From Carboxylicivirga caseinilyticus (lineage in GTDB: Bacteria; Bacteroidota; Bacteroidia; Bacteroidales; Marinilabiliaceae), in NCBI GenBank assembly GCA_025499705.1, contig JAFMVE010000024.1, forward strand, positions 1-64,000: DNA of 64,000 nucleotides, given 5' to 3'. The notes under the pieces are model-generated. The model was not told the origin of the DNA. It ran no database searches and saw only the letters and a list, made by a program, of their open reading frames with translations. Both the position numbers and the translations under genes were made by a program. Positions 56,338 through 64,000 of this stretch are shown here, piece after piece (position 1 is the first letter of the stretch; each line of letters starts with the position of its first letter).

Positions 56338-56661
56338 ATGTTGGAAGTTAAAGAACTAAACGGATATCAAATTGCATCATTGGCTGATACAGACAGACTA
56401 ACAGCCACCATTGCTACAGAGATTAAAAGTGAGTTGACTAACCAGTTGGATGGGAATACAAATCTTGTTATAAACCTTTCGAACATTAAATTTATTGACA
56501 GTACTGGCATTGGTGTTTTGATTAGTGCTTTAAAAACAGCTCGTCAAAACAATGGCTCTTTTAAACTTTGTGAAATTCAGAAAGATGTAATGAGTCTTTT
56601 AACACTAATGAAACTTGATAAGGTTTTTGACATTATTGAAAGTGAAGCCGATATAAAATAA
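56338..56661 (+). CDS. STAS-domain anti-sigma-factor antagonist
   Basis: Protein of 107 aa consisting only of a STAS domain. The segment LVINLSNIKFIDSTGIGVLI includes Ser55 in the D-S-T-G motif, the residue phosphorylated in SpoIIAA-type antagonists. In such partner switches a serine kinase/anti-sigma factor phosphorylates it; no such kinase gene is present in this window. Co-transcribed with the Hpt gene 12 nt upstream. Confidence 0.9.
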   Translation: MLEVKELNGYQIASLADTDRLTATIATEIKSELTNQLDGNTNLVINLSNIKFIDSTGIGVLISALKTARQNNGSFKLCEIQKDVMSLLTLMKLDKVFDIIESEADIK

Positions 56662-56684
56662 ACCGCTATCAGGCGGTTTTTTTA
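56657..56684 (+). terminator. Terminator of the Hpt-STAS pair
   Basis: Stem AACCGC / GCGGTT followed by a seven-T run, starting at the STAS stop codon. The converging citC stop is directly beyond it. Confidence 0.75.
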
Positions 56685-57761
56685 TTAATGCCGACACCGA
56701 TTAACTTCAAGTCGATGCCTTATTTTTTCCACCAACCCTTCATTCAAATACCTGATAGTTGTTGAAGGTAGAAACAACTTCATTCGATCATATTCACCTT
56801 TAACAATAGCGTCTCTTACCTTTGACGCACTTATCCATTCTTTACCACCTTCACCTAAAATCTCCTTTCTTTTAATCTCACAAAAATCAATACCATATTT
56901 GGGTAGTAAGTTCTGCATTACGGTATTATACAACTCAGTTGTAGAACAATAACACTCAGTACCTACATATCTGGCTGTAATGTTTAAGGTTGGAGCTATG
57001 TATTGACAAAAAATTGTTATATCCAGTTCTGCTTGTTTTTGAGTAATCAAATTAGTTGATTCGTTTTTTAAGAAGTAGCTTGGAAATGTAGCTTCCGATA
57101 CAACATACTCACCTCCTTTTACCATTATTACATTTGAGAGATGCCTTGTCCCTGCCTTTATCATATTCCATCGATCAGTAAATTTAAATGTAGACCGATC
57201 TTCCTCCACCACAAACAAATAAACAATCTCGTTTTCTTCAGAGGCTTTTTCAACCAAATACTGATGGCCTAAAGTAAATGGATTACAATTCATAACAATT
57301 GCTGCTGCACTGCCAATAGCATTGTCCAATTTTATACTTTTCAGATATTCGCAATAACGGCTAATATCTGCATATCCGAATTCCAGAACAGCAATCAAAG
57401 GTTCTGCTGTAGCAATAAGATTATATCCTAAACCTGTGAAGTAATTTATATTTTCGGGTCGTGTAAATACAAATGCCTGCTGATGCTCTGAAATTACTTT
57501 TTCGGTAAGAAAAGTAACAATATGCGCAAAAGCTCCTGATTCTCTAAATTCTGGTGCTACAACCAGATATTTCAGTATTTTTCCCTGATAGGAACCCACC
57601 CCTACTATATCATCATTTAAATTGTAAAGTATGATTGAATAATCAACAGCACCTGCATCAAAATAGAATCCTAACGGAGATAAAAACCTCCTGATCAATT
57701 CAACATCATACTTGCTACTTAAATCCGGCTCCTCAATTCTAAAATCTGAATTCTCAATCAT
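56685..57761 (-). CDS. citC: [Citrate (pro-3S)-lyase] ligase
   Basis: Acetylates the thiol of the citrate lyase prosthetic group with acetate and ATP, activating the enzyme. It is 358 aa, full length. An N-terminal GNAT-like domain (about 1-130: YLVVAPEFRESGAFAHIV) is followed by a nucleotidylyltransferase domain with AAIVMNCNPFTLGHQYLVEKA (the xLGH ATP motif) and WISASKVRDAIVKGEY. Last gene of the citDEF-XG-C operon, 6 nt after citXG; convergent with the STAS gene. Confidence 0.94.
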   Translation of the reverse strand: MIENSDFRIEEPDLSSKYDVELIRRFLSPLGFYFDAGAVDYSIILYNLNDDIVGVGSYQGKILKYLVVAPEFRESGAFAHIVTFLTEKVISEHQQAFVFTRPENINYFTGLGYNLIATAEPLIAVLEFGYADISRYCEYLKSIKLDNAIGSAAAIVMNCNPFTLGHQYLVEKASEENEIVYLFVVEEDRSTFKFTDRWNMIKAGTRHLSNVIMVKGGEYVVSEATFPSYFLKNESTNLITQKQAELDITIFCQYIAPTLNITARYVGTECYCSTTELYNTVMQNLLPKYGIDFCEIKRKEILGEGGKEWISASKVRDAIVKGEYDRMKLFLPSTTIRYLNEGLVEKIRHRLEVNRCRH

Positions 57762-57767
57762 AATATT

Positions 57768-59177
57768 TTACAATCCCTTATCGGTTTGACAAAACTGTAC
57801 AAACATTGTTACAGACAGTAAATCAGCTGAACCACCAGGTGATATCTTTTTTGTATTGCACCAATCAACCAATTTATAATACTCATCTCTGTCACCATTA
57901 GTAACTTGATTAAGCACTTTTATTGATTTTCTTTTTAATTCTTCCAACACCTCTTCTCCATGTCGAAATAAAACATTGGTATCGTTATTTACAGACATTA
58001 TTTTCAACAAAACAGGAGCTAAAATGGAAAACATGTTTTTATCATTCATATCCTCCATTGATAAATCCATCTCTTTTATAAATGGCAGTGCATGATGCAT
58101 AACCGTTGGAAGTCCTTGTTCAGCTTCACCCCTTGCTCCGGAACCTTTCAAACCAAAATGTAAAAAACAAGATTCTCCATGTGTTATTCTGCTACTTTCT
58201 TCAACACTGCATAATTCACGCTGAATAATACCCCTGGTAATTTGCTGAACTGTTCCGGCAAAGATACCCGGTTTGAATTTCTTTTTTTTATGTACTACAT
58301 GAACAGCAGAGAACATGCTTAGAGCCATTAAAAAAACAGCACCTTTATGAGTATTAATCTTACCTGTTGATTCATACATGGCCTCCTCCATTCTCAATCC
58401 AACCTCACGAATCTTTGGGAGACAATCAGCCATTTCCAAATTAAAATTATTAGCAGCCAACCACCCCAGTTCAATAAAGAATGGTGACAAGGCTGCTGTT
58501 GAATTGATGAAATTGATGAAATCCATATCGGTATGAGCACCTGCTGAAACCCTACAAACTAATCCAGGTTTTGGAGATAAACTCACTTCGTAGAGCAAAG
58601 CTTTCACTGCCCAAGTAGAGAATCGTTCGATGCAATTTTTCATTCTTTCTTTTTCAAGAAATAGAATTATGGCATCCAACATTTCTTTTCTCAACTGATC
58701 AATTGAATGAGTTTGTTCTTTACGACAAACATGGGCCGGTTTATCGCATATAAAACACTTTTTTTCCTTACCCGAACTGATCTGTTTCCCTTTTGTATCC
58801 AGTACATCCAGGTCAATAATACGTCCCAGAGAATGACTTTCTTCGAAAAGCTCCGTAATATTCTTTAATTCAAGAGAAGTAATTCCCTTTGCGGGTATCA
58901 GATAGTAGATACAATCACCCGCCTTATCAATAAAACATTTCTTTTCTTCTCTGTACTTTCCTGGTGCATGAGCCTTTAAAAAGCGAACAAATTGTTTATC
59001 AATCAGCTTTATAAACTGCTCTGTATTATCATCGTTTTTGGGATAACCCGGTAAGTTCAATTGCAGACTGACCACATGCCATCCATGTTTGGCCAGAGAA
59101 AGTTTGCTATTCCAGCGCTCCTCTCTGGCTTCCAACAATGCCTTAATAATTGAATTTGGTTGAATGCTGTTTTGCAT
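57768..59177 (-). CDS. citXG: CitXG fusion: apo-citrate lyase transferase plus triphosphoribosyl-dephospho-CoA synthase
   Basis: Bifunctional enzyme of 469 aa for the citrate lyase cofactor. The N-terminal CitX part (about 1-170) transfers the phosphoribosyl-dephospho-CoA group to the acyl carrier subunit; SLGRIIDLDVLDTKGKQIS and KCFICDKPAHVC are its signature segments. The C-terminal CitG part (about 190-469) makes the precursor from dephospho-CoA and ATP: LLYEVSLSPKPGLVCRVSAGAHTDMDF and LKGSGARGEAEQGLPTV. The fused arrangement is known in other bacteria. It starts 3 nt after citF. Confidence 0.93.
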   Translation of the reverse strand: MQNSIQPNSIIKALLEAREERWNSKLSLAKHGWHVVSLQLNLPGYPKNDDNTEQFIKLIDKQFVRFLKAHAPGKYREEKKCFIDKAGDCIYYLIPAKGITSLELKNITELFEESHSLGRIIDLDVLDTKGKQISSGKEKKCFICDKPAHVCRKEQTHSIDQLRKEMLDAIILFLEKERMKNCIERFSTWAVKALLYEVSLSPKPGLVCRVSAGAHTDMDFINFINSTAALSPFFIELGWLAANNFNLEMADCLPKIREVGLRMEEAMYESTGKINTHKGAVFLMALSMFSAVHVVHKKKKFKPGIFAGTVQQITRGIIQRELCSVEESSRITHGESCFLHFGLKGSGARGEAEQGLPTVMHHALPFIKEMDLSMEDMNDKNMFSILAPVLLKIMSVNNDTNVLFRHGEEVLEELKRKSIKVLNQVTNGDRDEYYKLVDWCNTKKISPGGSADLLSVTMFVQFCQTDKGL

Positions 59178-59180
59178 GGG

Positions 59181-60731
59181 TTATTTTACCTGACGTATAA
59201 CATCAATTATTGTTCCATCCCGATATTCAACAATCCCCACTATCCTTTCTCCGTTTTCGATTGGCTTAGCTTTACCAGTTATTTGTTCTACTTCAGCTGC
59301 CAGATCTTTGATTTCTTTAATCGCAATTCCACCCTTAATAAGGTTTTCTTTTAATTCCGGACGGTTAGGATTGACACAGATACCTCTTTCTGTCACCAGC
59401 ACATCAATACTTTCACCGGGCGTTACAATGGTATGTACCTTTTCTTTTACAATAGGTATCCTACCTCTGAATGAAGGACATACTACAACTGTAAGATTCG
59501 CTCCCGAAGCAGTATCACTATGCCCGCCTGAAGCGCCTCTTACATATCCTTCAGAGCCTGTGATTACATTTACATTAAAATCTGTATCTATCTCCAAGGC
59601 TCCTAAAACAACAATATCCAGTTTATTAGTCATGCAACCGCAGTTAAACGGATTGGCATAAAGACCGGCTGTTATTTCAATGTGATAAGGATTTGTTAGT
59701 AATGATGAGCTTACTGCTGCATCAAATGATTGCACATCGAAGATGGATTTGAACAGGCCTTCATTTAGCATATCAACACCGTATGATGTAACACCACCCA
59801 ATAAGAAGCTGCCTTTTATATCCTTATTCTTCATTATTTTACGGATATATTTAGCAACAGCTAAAGAAGCTCCTCCTGCTCCAACCTGAAAGCTAAATCC
59901 TTCTTTTAATAAACCCGAATGCTCAATAACCTGGGCAGCCAAACGAGCAATCTGAAGATCCATCGGTGCCTTGGTAATACGCGTTGTACCTCCTGCAATT
60001 TTTGAAGGATCACCTATTGAATCAACTTTTACCACATAATCCACAAAGTTTTGCGTTACTGCCTGTGGAACACATGGGTAATCAACAATATTATCTGTAA
60101 CCACAACCACCTGACGCGCATAACGGGCATCAATCACCGCATAACCCATCGAACCAAACGCAGAAGGACCATGAGCTCCGGTTGAGTTACCTTCAACATC
60201 AGCAGCCGAAGCTGCAATAACAGTCAGGTCAATCTTTATATTTCCGGTATGAACACTTCGTACCCTGCCCCCATGCGAATGAATCACAAATGGTTTTGGC
60301 ATCACACCCTGTGCTACGGCTTTACCAATCTCACCACGAATACCACTGGAGTATATCTGAGTAATAGTTCCATTTTTTATATAAGGTAATATTGGTTCGT
60401 GTGCTGATGTCAAACTACTTGAAGCCAATGTTATATCTTTTATACCCAGTTCAGCCAGAATGCGAATGGATTCTACCAAAATATTGTCACCTCCACGAAG
60501 ATGGTGGTGAAACGAAACTGTCATTCCATTGCGAGGCTTGGTTCTTATGATAGCTTCTTTCAGGTTGCTGCACATCTTACTTGAATGGGGCATGGTTGCC
60601 TTGTTTGGCGGCGGTACTTTCTTTTCTTCCATCCAGCCTTTACGCAGCTTTGTAAACGCCCCTTGAAAAGGTTCTAACTCTCCAATTCCTTCTAATGTTT
60701 CAGGGATCTCTCTTTGCAATATATTTTTCAC
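59181..60731 (-). CDS. citF: Citrate lyase alpha subunit (citrate:acetyl-ACP transferase)
   Basis: Exchanges acetyl for citryl on the acyl carrier subunit before cleavage. It is 516 aa, normal length. CoA-transferase-fold signatures include GMTVSFHHHLRGGDNILVES, HGGRVRSVHTGNIKIDLTVI, SVTERGICVNP-type segment LVTERGICVNPNRPELKE and GASGGHSDTASGANLTVVV. Third gene of the operon, 16 nt after citE. No citrate transporter or oxaloacetate decarboxylase is linked in this window. Confidence 0.96.
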   Translation of the reverse strand: MKNILQREIPETLEGIGELEPFQGAFTKLRKGWMEEKKVPPPNKATMPHSSKMCSNLKEAIIRTKPRNGMTVSFHHHLRGGDNILVESIRILAELGIKDITLASSSLTSAHEPILPYIKNGTITQIYSSGIRGEIGKAVAQGVMPKPFVIHSHGGRVRSVHTGNIKIDLTVIAASAADVEGNSTGAHGPSAFGSMGYAVIDARYARQVVVVTDNIVDYPCVPQAVTQNFVDYVVKVDSIGDPSKIAGGTTRITKAPMDLQIARLAAQVIEHSGLLKEGFSFQVGAGGASLAVAKYIRKIMKNKDIKGSFLLGGVTSYGVDMLNEGLFKSIFDVQSFDAAVSSSLLTNPYHIEITAGLYANPFNCGCMTNKLDIVVLGALEIDTDFNVNVITGSEGYVRGASGGHSDTASGANLTVVVCPSFRGRIPIVKEKVHTIVTPGESIDVLVTERGICVNPNRPELKENLIKGGIAIKEIKDLAAEVEQITGKAKPIENGERIVGIVEYRDGTIIDVIRQVK

Positions 60732-60747
60732 AATGATTTTTTTAAAG

Positions 60748-61641
60748 TTAGATTTCAGCTACATCAATATCAGCCATTTCCAAAACACGCAAAGCTCGTT
60801 GAACTACAGGAGCATCCACCATCTTGCCGTCTACAGCAAATACACCGATACCTTCTTTTTTATTACGTTCAAACGCCTTTACAATCTTAGCAGCCTTTCT
60901 GATTTCCTGTTCAGTTGGTGTAAATACTTCGTTTACAATCTCAATCTGACGCGGATTTATAATAGCCTTGCCGGTAAAACCTAACTTCTTAATGTATTCG
61001 GCCTCTTCTCGCAATCCTTCTTCATTTTCAACATCCACATAAACTGTATCAAATACATCAATTTTACATGCTTTTGCTGCCATCACAATTTGCTTACGGG
61101 CATAATCAATTCCAATACCATCGTTGGCTTTTACCAGCTGCATATCGGCTGCCAGATCCTGTCCTCCAATTGAAATCGCATCGATTCGCGCAGAAAAACT
61201 GGCAATATCATATACATTCTGTACACCCAAAGCTGTTTCGATCATTACATGAATTTTCATCTTATCGTGAGGTAATTCATGTTCATCTTCAATTTCTTCA
61301 ACCATTTGAATAATGCGACGAATCTCATCAACTGTTTCAACCTTTGGCAGACGGATGGCATCGGGTTGTAAGGGAACAATCGCTTTCAGATCATCCATTC
61401 CAAATGGGGTGTCAATATGATTAACACGAACCGTAACTTCACATCCTTCATACGAGATGTACCTCAACATATGTGAAACAAGAATTCTTGCTGCATCTTT
61501 CTGATTCAAGGCAACTGCATCTTCAAGATCAAGCAAAACTCCATCTGCTCCGTAAACACTCCCCTGTTGAAGCATGGCCGGGTTATTTCCCGGTATATAT
61601 AGCATTGTACGACGTTTAAACGTCTTTTTATTCGTATCCAT
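60748..61641 (-). CDS. citE: Citrate lyase beta subunit (citryl-ACP lyase)
   Basis: Cleaves the citryl-carrier intermediate to oxaloacetate and acetyl-carrier. It is 297 aa. HpcH/HpaI-type TIM barrel with RTMLYIPGNNPAM, GVLLDLEDAVALNQKDAAR (acidic metal site), RVNHIDTPFGMDDL, RLPKVETVDEI and IETALGVQNVYDIA. The metal/substrate residues expected of CitE appear intact. Second gene of the operon, 6 nt after citD. Confidence 0.96.
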   Translation of the reverse strand: MDTNKKTFKRRTMLYIPGNNPAMLQQGSVYGADGVLLDLEDAVALNQKDAARILVSHMLRYISYEGCEVTVRVNHIDTPFGMDDLKAIVPLQPDAIRLPKVETVDEIRRIIQMVEEIEDEHELPHDKMKIHVMIETALGVQNVYDIASFSARIDAISIGGQDLAADMQLVKANDGIGIDYARKQIVMAAKACKIDVFDTVYVDVENEEGLREEAEYIKKLGFTGKAIINPRQIEIVNEVFTPTEQEIRKAAKIVKAFERNKKEGIGVFAVDGKMVDAPVVQRALRVLEMADIDVAEI

Positions 61642-61647
61642 TTGTTG

Positions 61648-61938
61648 TTAGATTAAGGTTCCGGTTTGCAGACCTGCAGATCGTTTTAATGCAGTTTCTA
61701 ATCGTGCAGATAGTGTCGGAGGTAATGCACCCTTATCGTTTATTATCACTCTGATATCCTTTATACCATAGGCATCAAGGTCGCGATGTATCTGAAGCAA
61801 TAAATCATCCCCAAACTGCTGCATAACAATAGATTCTAATTCAATTTTTCGTCCCACTCCTTGTGGTTGTGGCTCTACCATTATCAGAACATCACTCGAC
61901 TCAAAGCTACCAGCCTGAGCCTTTAATTTCAATTCCAT
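61648..61938 (-). CDS. citD: Citrate lyase acyl carrier protein (gamma subunit)
   Basis: Small carrier of 96 aa that holds the phosphoribosyl-dephospho-CoA prosthetic group through a serine in AGSFESSDVLIMVEP; Ser11 or Ser14 are the candidates, with Ser14 expected from the family. First gene of citD-E-F-XG-C, preceded by a Bacteroidota-type promoter. A sensible ATG with the usual MELK start. Confidence 0.95.
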   Translation of the reverse strand: MELKLKAQAGSFESSDVLIMVEPQPQGVGRKIELESIVMQQFGDDLLLQIHRDLDAYGIKDIRVIINDKGALPPTLSARLETALKRSAGLQTGTLI

Positions 61939-61964
61939 ATTTTTATATTAAAGAAAAATTTCTT

Positions 61965-61993
61965 CAAATATAAATTTTCTCCAATTATTCAAA
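61965..61993 (-). promoter_or_regulatory. Promoter of the citrate lyase operon
   Basis: TTTG (61990-61993), 17-bp spacer, TATATTTG (61965-61972) on the minus strand, 27 nt upstream of citD. Spacing is slightly short of the usual 19-21 bp. Confidence 0.5.
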
Positions 61994-62137
61994 CCTTTTG
62001 GCCATATATTATACAACATGTTTTGGTTAAGAAACCTTGAGTAATAATGTTTTCTATTGATTAATTGCACTTTACAGTAAATATGATTTTTCTCATAAAA
62101 TGATTCTACCTTGCCTATTAACTCTTTTTAATTCAAC

Positions 62138-62186
62138 AAAAAAAGGAAGGTTAATTAGCAAAACGCCAATCTACCTTCCTTTTCTT
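62138..62186 (-). terminator. Terminator of clpB
   Basis: Stem AAGGAAGGT / ACCTTCCTT with a 21-nt loop, followed by a T-run on the minus strand. 42 nt past the clpB stop codon. Confidence 0.75.
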
Positions 62187-62227
62187 ATAAAACTAATATA
62201 CATCAAACCATGCCAGTGGCAATTAAT

Positions 62228-64000
62228 TTATGCATTTCGAAAAACCAAATGATCTTGTTCAACATCTACAACAATCTCAGCATCTTTAGTTATTTCATCT
62301 GCCAACAGGCTTTTTGATAAATCATTTACCAGATAACGTTGCAAAGCCCGTTTAATTGGACGTGCACCAAAGAGTGGATCAAATCCGGCTGCTGCAATCC
62401 ACTGAGTAGCTGCATCAGTAATACTGATGGATACATCCATGGCTGACAAACGCTTTTTCAATGATCTGAACTGTAATTCAACTATTAGAGTAATTTCTTC
62501 TTTTGACAAAGGAGTAAACATGATAACCTCATCAATACGATTTAAAAACTCAGGACGTATTGTTTGTTTCAACAATTCGAAAACCTCATTTTTTGTACTT
62601 TCAATTTTATCGACTGACAAATCAGTGTTATCACTCAACCGTTGCTGAATCAGGTGCGAACCTGCATTGGATGTCATCACAACAATGGTATTCTTAAAAT
62701 CTACCACACGACCTTTATTATCCGTTAAACGGCCATCATCAAGTACCTGCAGTAAAATGTTAAATACATCCGGATGTGCTTTTTCTATTTCATCCAACAA
62801 CACAACAGAATAAGGTTTTCTTCGTACCGCCTCAGTTAACTGACCGCCCTCATCATAACCTACATATCCCGGAGGTGCTCCAATCAATCGGGATACCGAA
62901 TGACGTTCCTGATACTCCGACATATCGATACGTGTCATTTGATTCTCATCATCAAATAAGAACTCCGCCAAAGCCTTAGCTAATTCGGTTTTACCCACAC
63001 CAGTTGAACCCAGAAAAATAAAAGATCCGATGGGGCGGTTAGCATCCTGCAATCCGGCACGACTACGTCGAACAGCATTTGCTACCGCATCAATTGCTTC
63101 ATTTTGTCCAATAACCCGTTTATGCAGTTCATCTTCCAGGCTTAACAATTTCATCTTTTCAGACTTGACCATTTTTGAAACCGGTATACCTGTCCAACGA
63201 CTTACAATGTGAGCCACATCTTCAGCATCCACCTCTTCTTTGATCATTACATTATCCTTTTGAAGGTCGGCAAGTTCACCTTTAAGTCTTTCTATATTTT
63301 CTTCTGCCTCTTTTATTCTACCATAGCGTAACTCGGCCACTTTATCATATAAACCTTCACGCTCTGCTCTATCGGCTTCAAAACGGTAATGCTCTATATC
63401 ACTTTTATTCTGCTGAATCTTGTCAATTATAGCTTTTTCGGCTTCCCAAGCGGCACGCAAAGTAGTTCGCTCTTCCTTCAAATCGGAGATCTCCCGATTT
63501 AAATCGTCAAGCTTCACAATATCATTCTCACGCTTGATAGCCTCACGTTCTATCTCCAGTTGCTTGATTCTACGTTCTACTTCATCCACCTCTTCCGGAA
63601 CTGAATTCATCTCCAACCGCAATCGACTGGCTGCCTCGTCCATCAAATCGATAGCTTTATCGGGCAGAAACCGATCAGAAATATAACGATCGGATAATTC
63701 TACAGCAGATATAATCGCTTCATCTTTGATCCGCACCTTATGGTGTGTTTCATATCTTTCTTTCAAACCCCGCAGGATAGAAATAGAACTCAACACATCA
63801 GGTTCATTAACCATCACCATTTGAAAACGTCGTTCAAGGGCCTTGTCCTTTTCAAAAAATTTCTGAAACTCACCCAGTGTAGTTGCACCAACAGCCCTTA
63901 ATTCACCCCTAGCCAAAGCAGGCTTCAGTATATTGGCTGCATCCATAGCTCCTTCTCCCTTTCCGGCTCCCACTAAAGTATGTATCTCATCAATAAAAAG
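62228..64000 (-). CDS. clpB: Chaperone ClpB (partial, N terminus beyond the window)
   Basis: Hsp100 disaggregase that works with DnaK to rescue aggregated proteins. About 590 C-terminal residues are present. The sequence enters in the Walker B region of the first AAA domain ([20 protein letters not shown]) and includes its ELRAVGATT segment. The M-domain coiled coil (roughly residues 140-270 of the visible part) follows, then the second AAA domain with [19 protein letters not shown] and [13 protein letters not shown], and the C-terminal small domain. Monocistronic end with a terminator. The start codon and first NBD Walker A lie outside. Confidence 0.97.
   Translation of the reverse strand, partial: LFIDEIHTLVGAGKGEGAMDAANILKPALARGELRAVGATTLGEFQKFFEKDKALERRFQMVMVNEPDVLSSISILRGLKERYETHHKVRIKDEAIISAVELSDRYISDRFLPDKAIDLMDEAASRLRLEMNSVPEEVDEVERRIKQLEIEREAIKRENDIVKLDDLNREISDLKEERTTLRAAWEAEKAIIDKIQQNKSDIEHYRFEADRAEREGLYDKVAELRYGRIKEAEENIERLKGELADLQKDNVMIKEEVDAEDVAHIVSRWTGIPVSKMVKSEKMKLLSLEDELHKRVIGQNEAIDAVANAVRRSRAGLQDANRPIGSFIFLGSTGVGKTELAKALAEFLFDDENQMTRIDMSEYQERHSVSRLIGAPPGYVGYDEGGQLTEAVRRKPYSVVLLDEIEKAHPDVFNILLQVLDDGRLTDNKGRVVDFKNTIVVMTSNAGSHLIQQRLSDNTDLSVDKIESTKNEVFELLKQTIRPEFLNRIDEVIMFTPLSKEEITLIVELQFRSLKKRLSAMDVSISITDAATQWIAAAGFDPLFGARPIKRALQRYLVNDLSKSLLADEITKDAEIVVDVEQDHLVFRNA

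Overview
The window is a low-GC chromosomal segment of a Bacteroidota bacterium, most likely a marine or anaerobic Bacteroidales/Marinilabiliales-type organism. The taxon is inferred from the gene content: Bacteroidota-type YidC and short SerA, DUF4293 and DUF349 proteins, a TolC/RND/ABC locus with a golvesin-like domain. Many genes are also preceded by the Bacteroidota promoter signature TAnnTTTG. No rRNA, tRNA, CRISPR array, prophage or insertion sequence was seen. One short REP-like palindromic element lies between trmD and the AddB-like gene.

Layout. 1-7.3 kb (minus strand): unknown protein, NmrA-type reductase, yidC-pyrG, and a five-repeat DUF349 protein. 7.5-16.8 kb: trmD, an AddB-like nuclease, sucA-sucB (2-oxoglutarate dehydrogenase E1/E2), a DUF4293 membrane protein and a small HTH protein. 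16.8-35.2 kb (minus strand): the accessory highlight, described below. 35.3-48.5 kb: a periplasmic-sensing histidine kinase, rsmE, an Rrf2 regulator, two divergent phosphofructokinases with pyrophosphate-type motifs, a GT2 glycosyltransferase, a second ECF sigma factor with a small partner ORF, uvrA, and a secreted protein/lipoprotein pair. 48.7-55.4 kb: a dihydroorotate dehydrogenase-like protein, YggS, the serine operon serC-serA-DUF1015, and gcvT. 55.8-56.7 kb: an Hpt-STAS signalling pair. 56.7-62 kb: a citrate lyase operon citD-E-F-XG-C. 62.2 kb to the end: clpB, cut by the window edge.

The most striking region (16848-35155) looks like one regulated envelope-export system. Seven closely spaced genes encode an ABC ATPase, a 1113-residue ABC-2 permease with a large extracytoplasmic part ending in a golvesin-C-like domain, a TolC outer-membrane protein, a lipoprotein membrane-fusion protein, and an RND pump. 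They are followed by a 1580-residue protein in which a complete RND pump is joined in one frame to an ABC-2-type ATPase domain, and finally a small ABC-2 permease. Just upstream lie an ECF sigma factor, a single-TM putative anti-sigma factor, a membrane-anchored Spy/CpxP/CnrX-like protein and a secreted duplicated Spy-like protein. A shared promoter-like motif, AA(A/G)CG(A/C)AGGA-N15/16-CGTCA, occurs upstream of the sigma gene, upstream of the anti-sigma gene and upstream of the seven-gene export operon. This suggests an autoregulated ECF regulon that drives a hybrid RND/ABC exporter. The organisation resembles CnrYXH control of the CnrCBA pump, but with ABC modules added. Substrate and mechanism are unknown.
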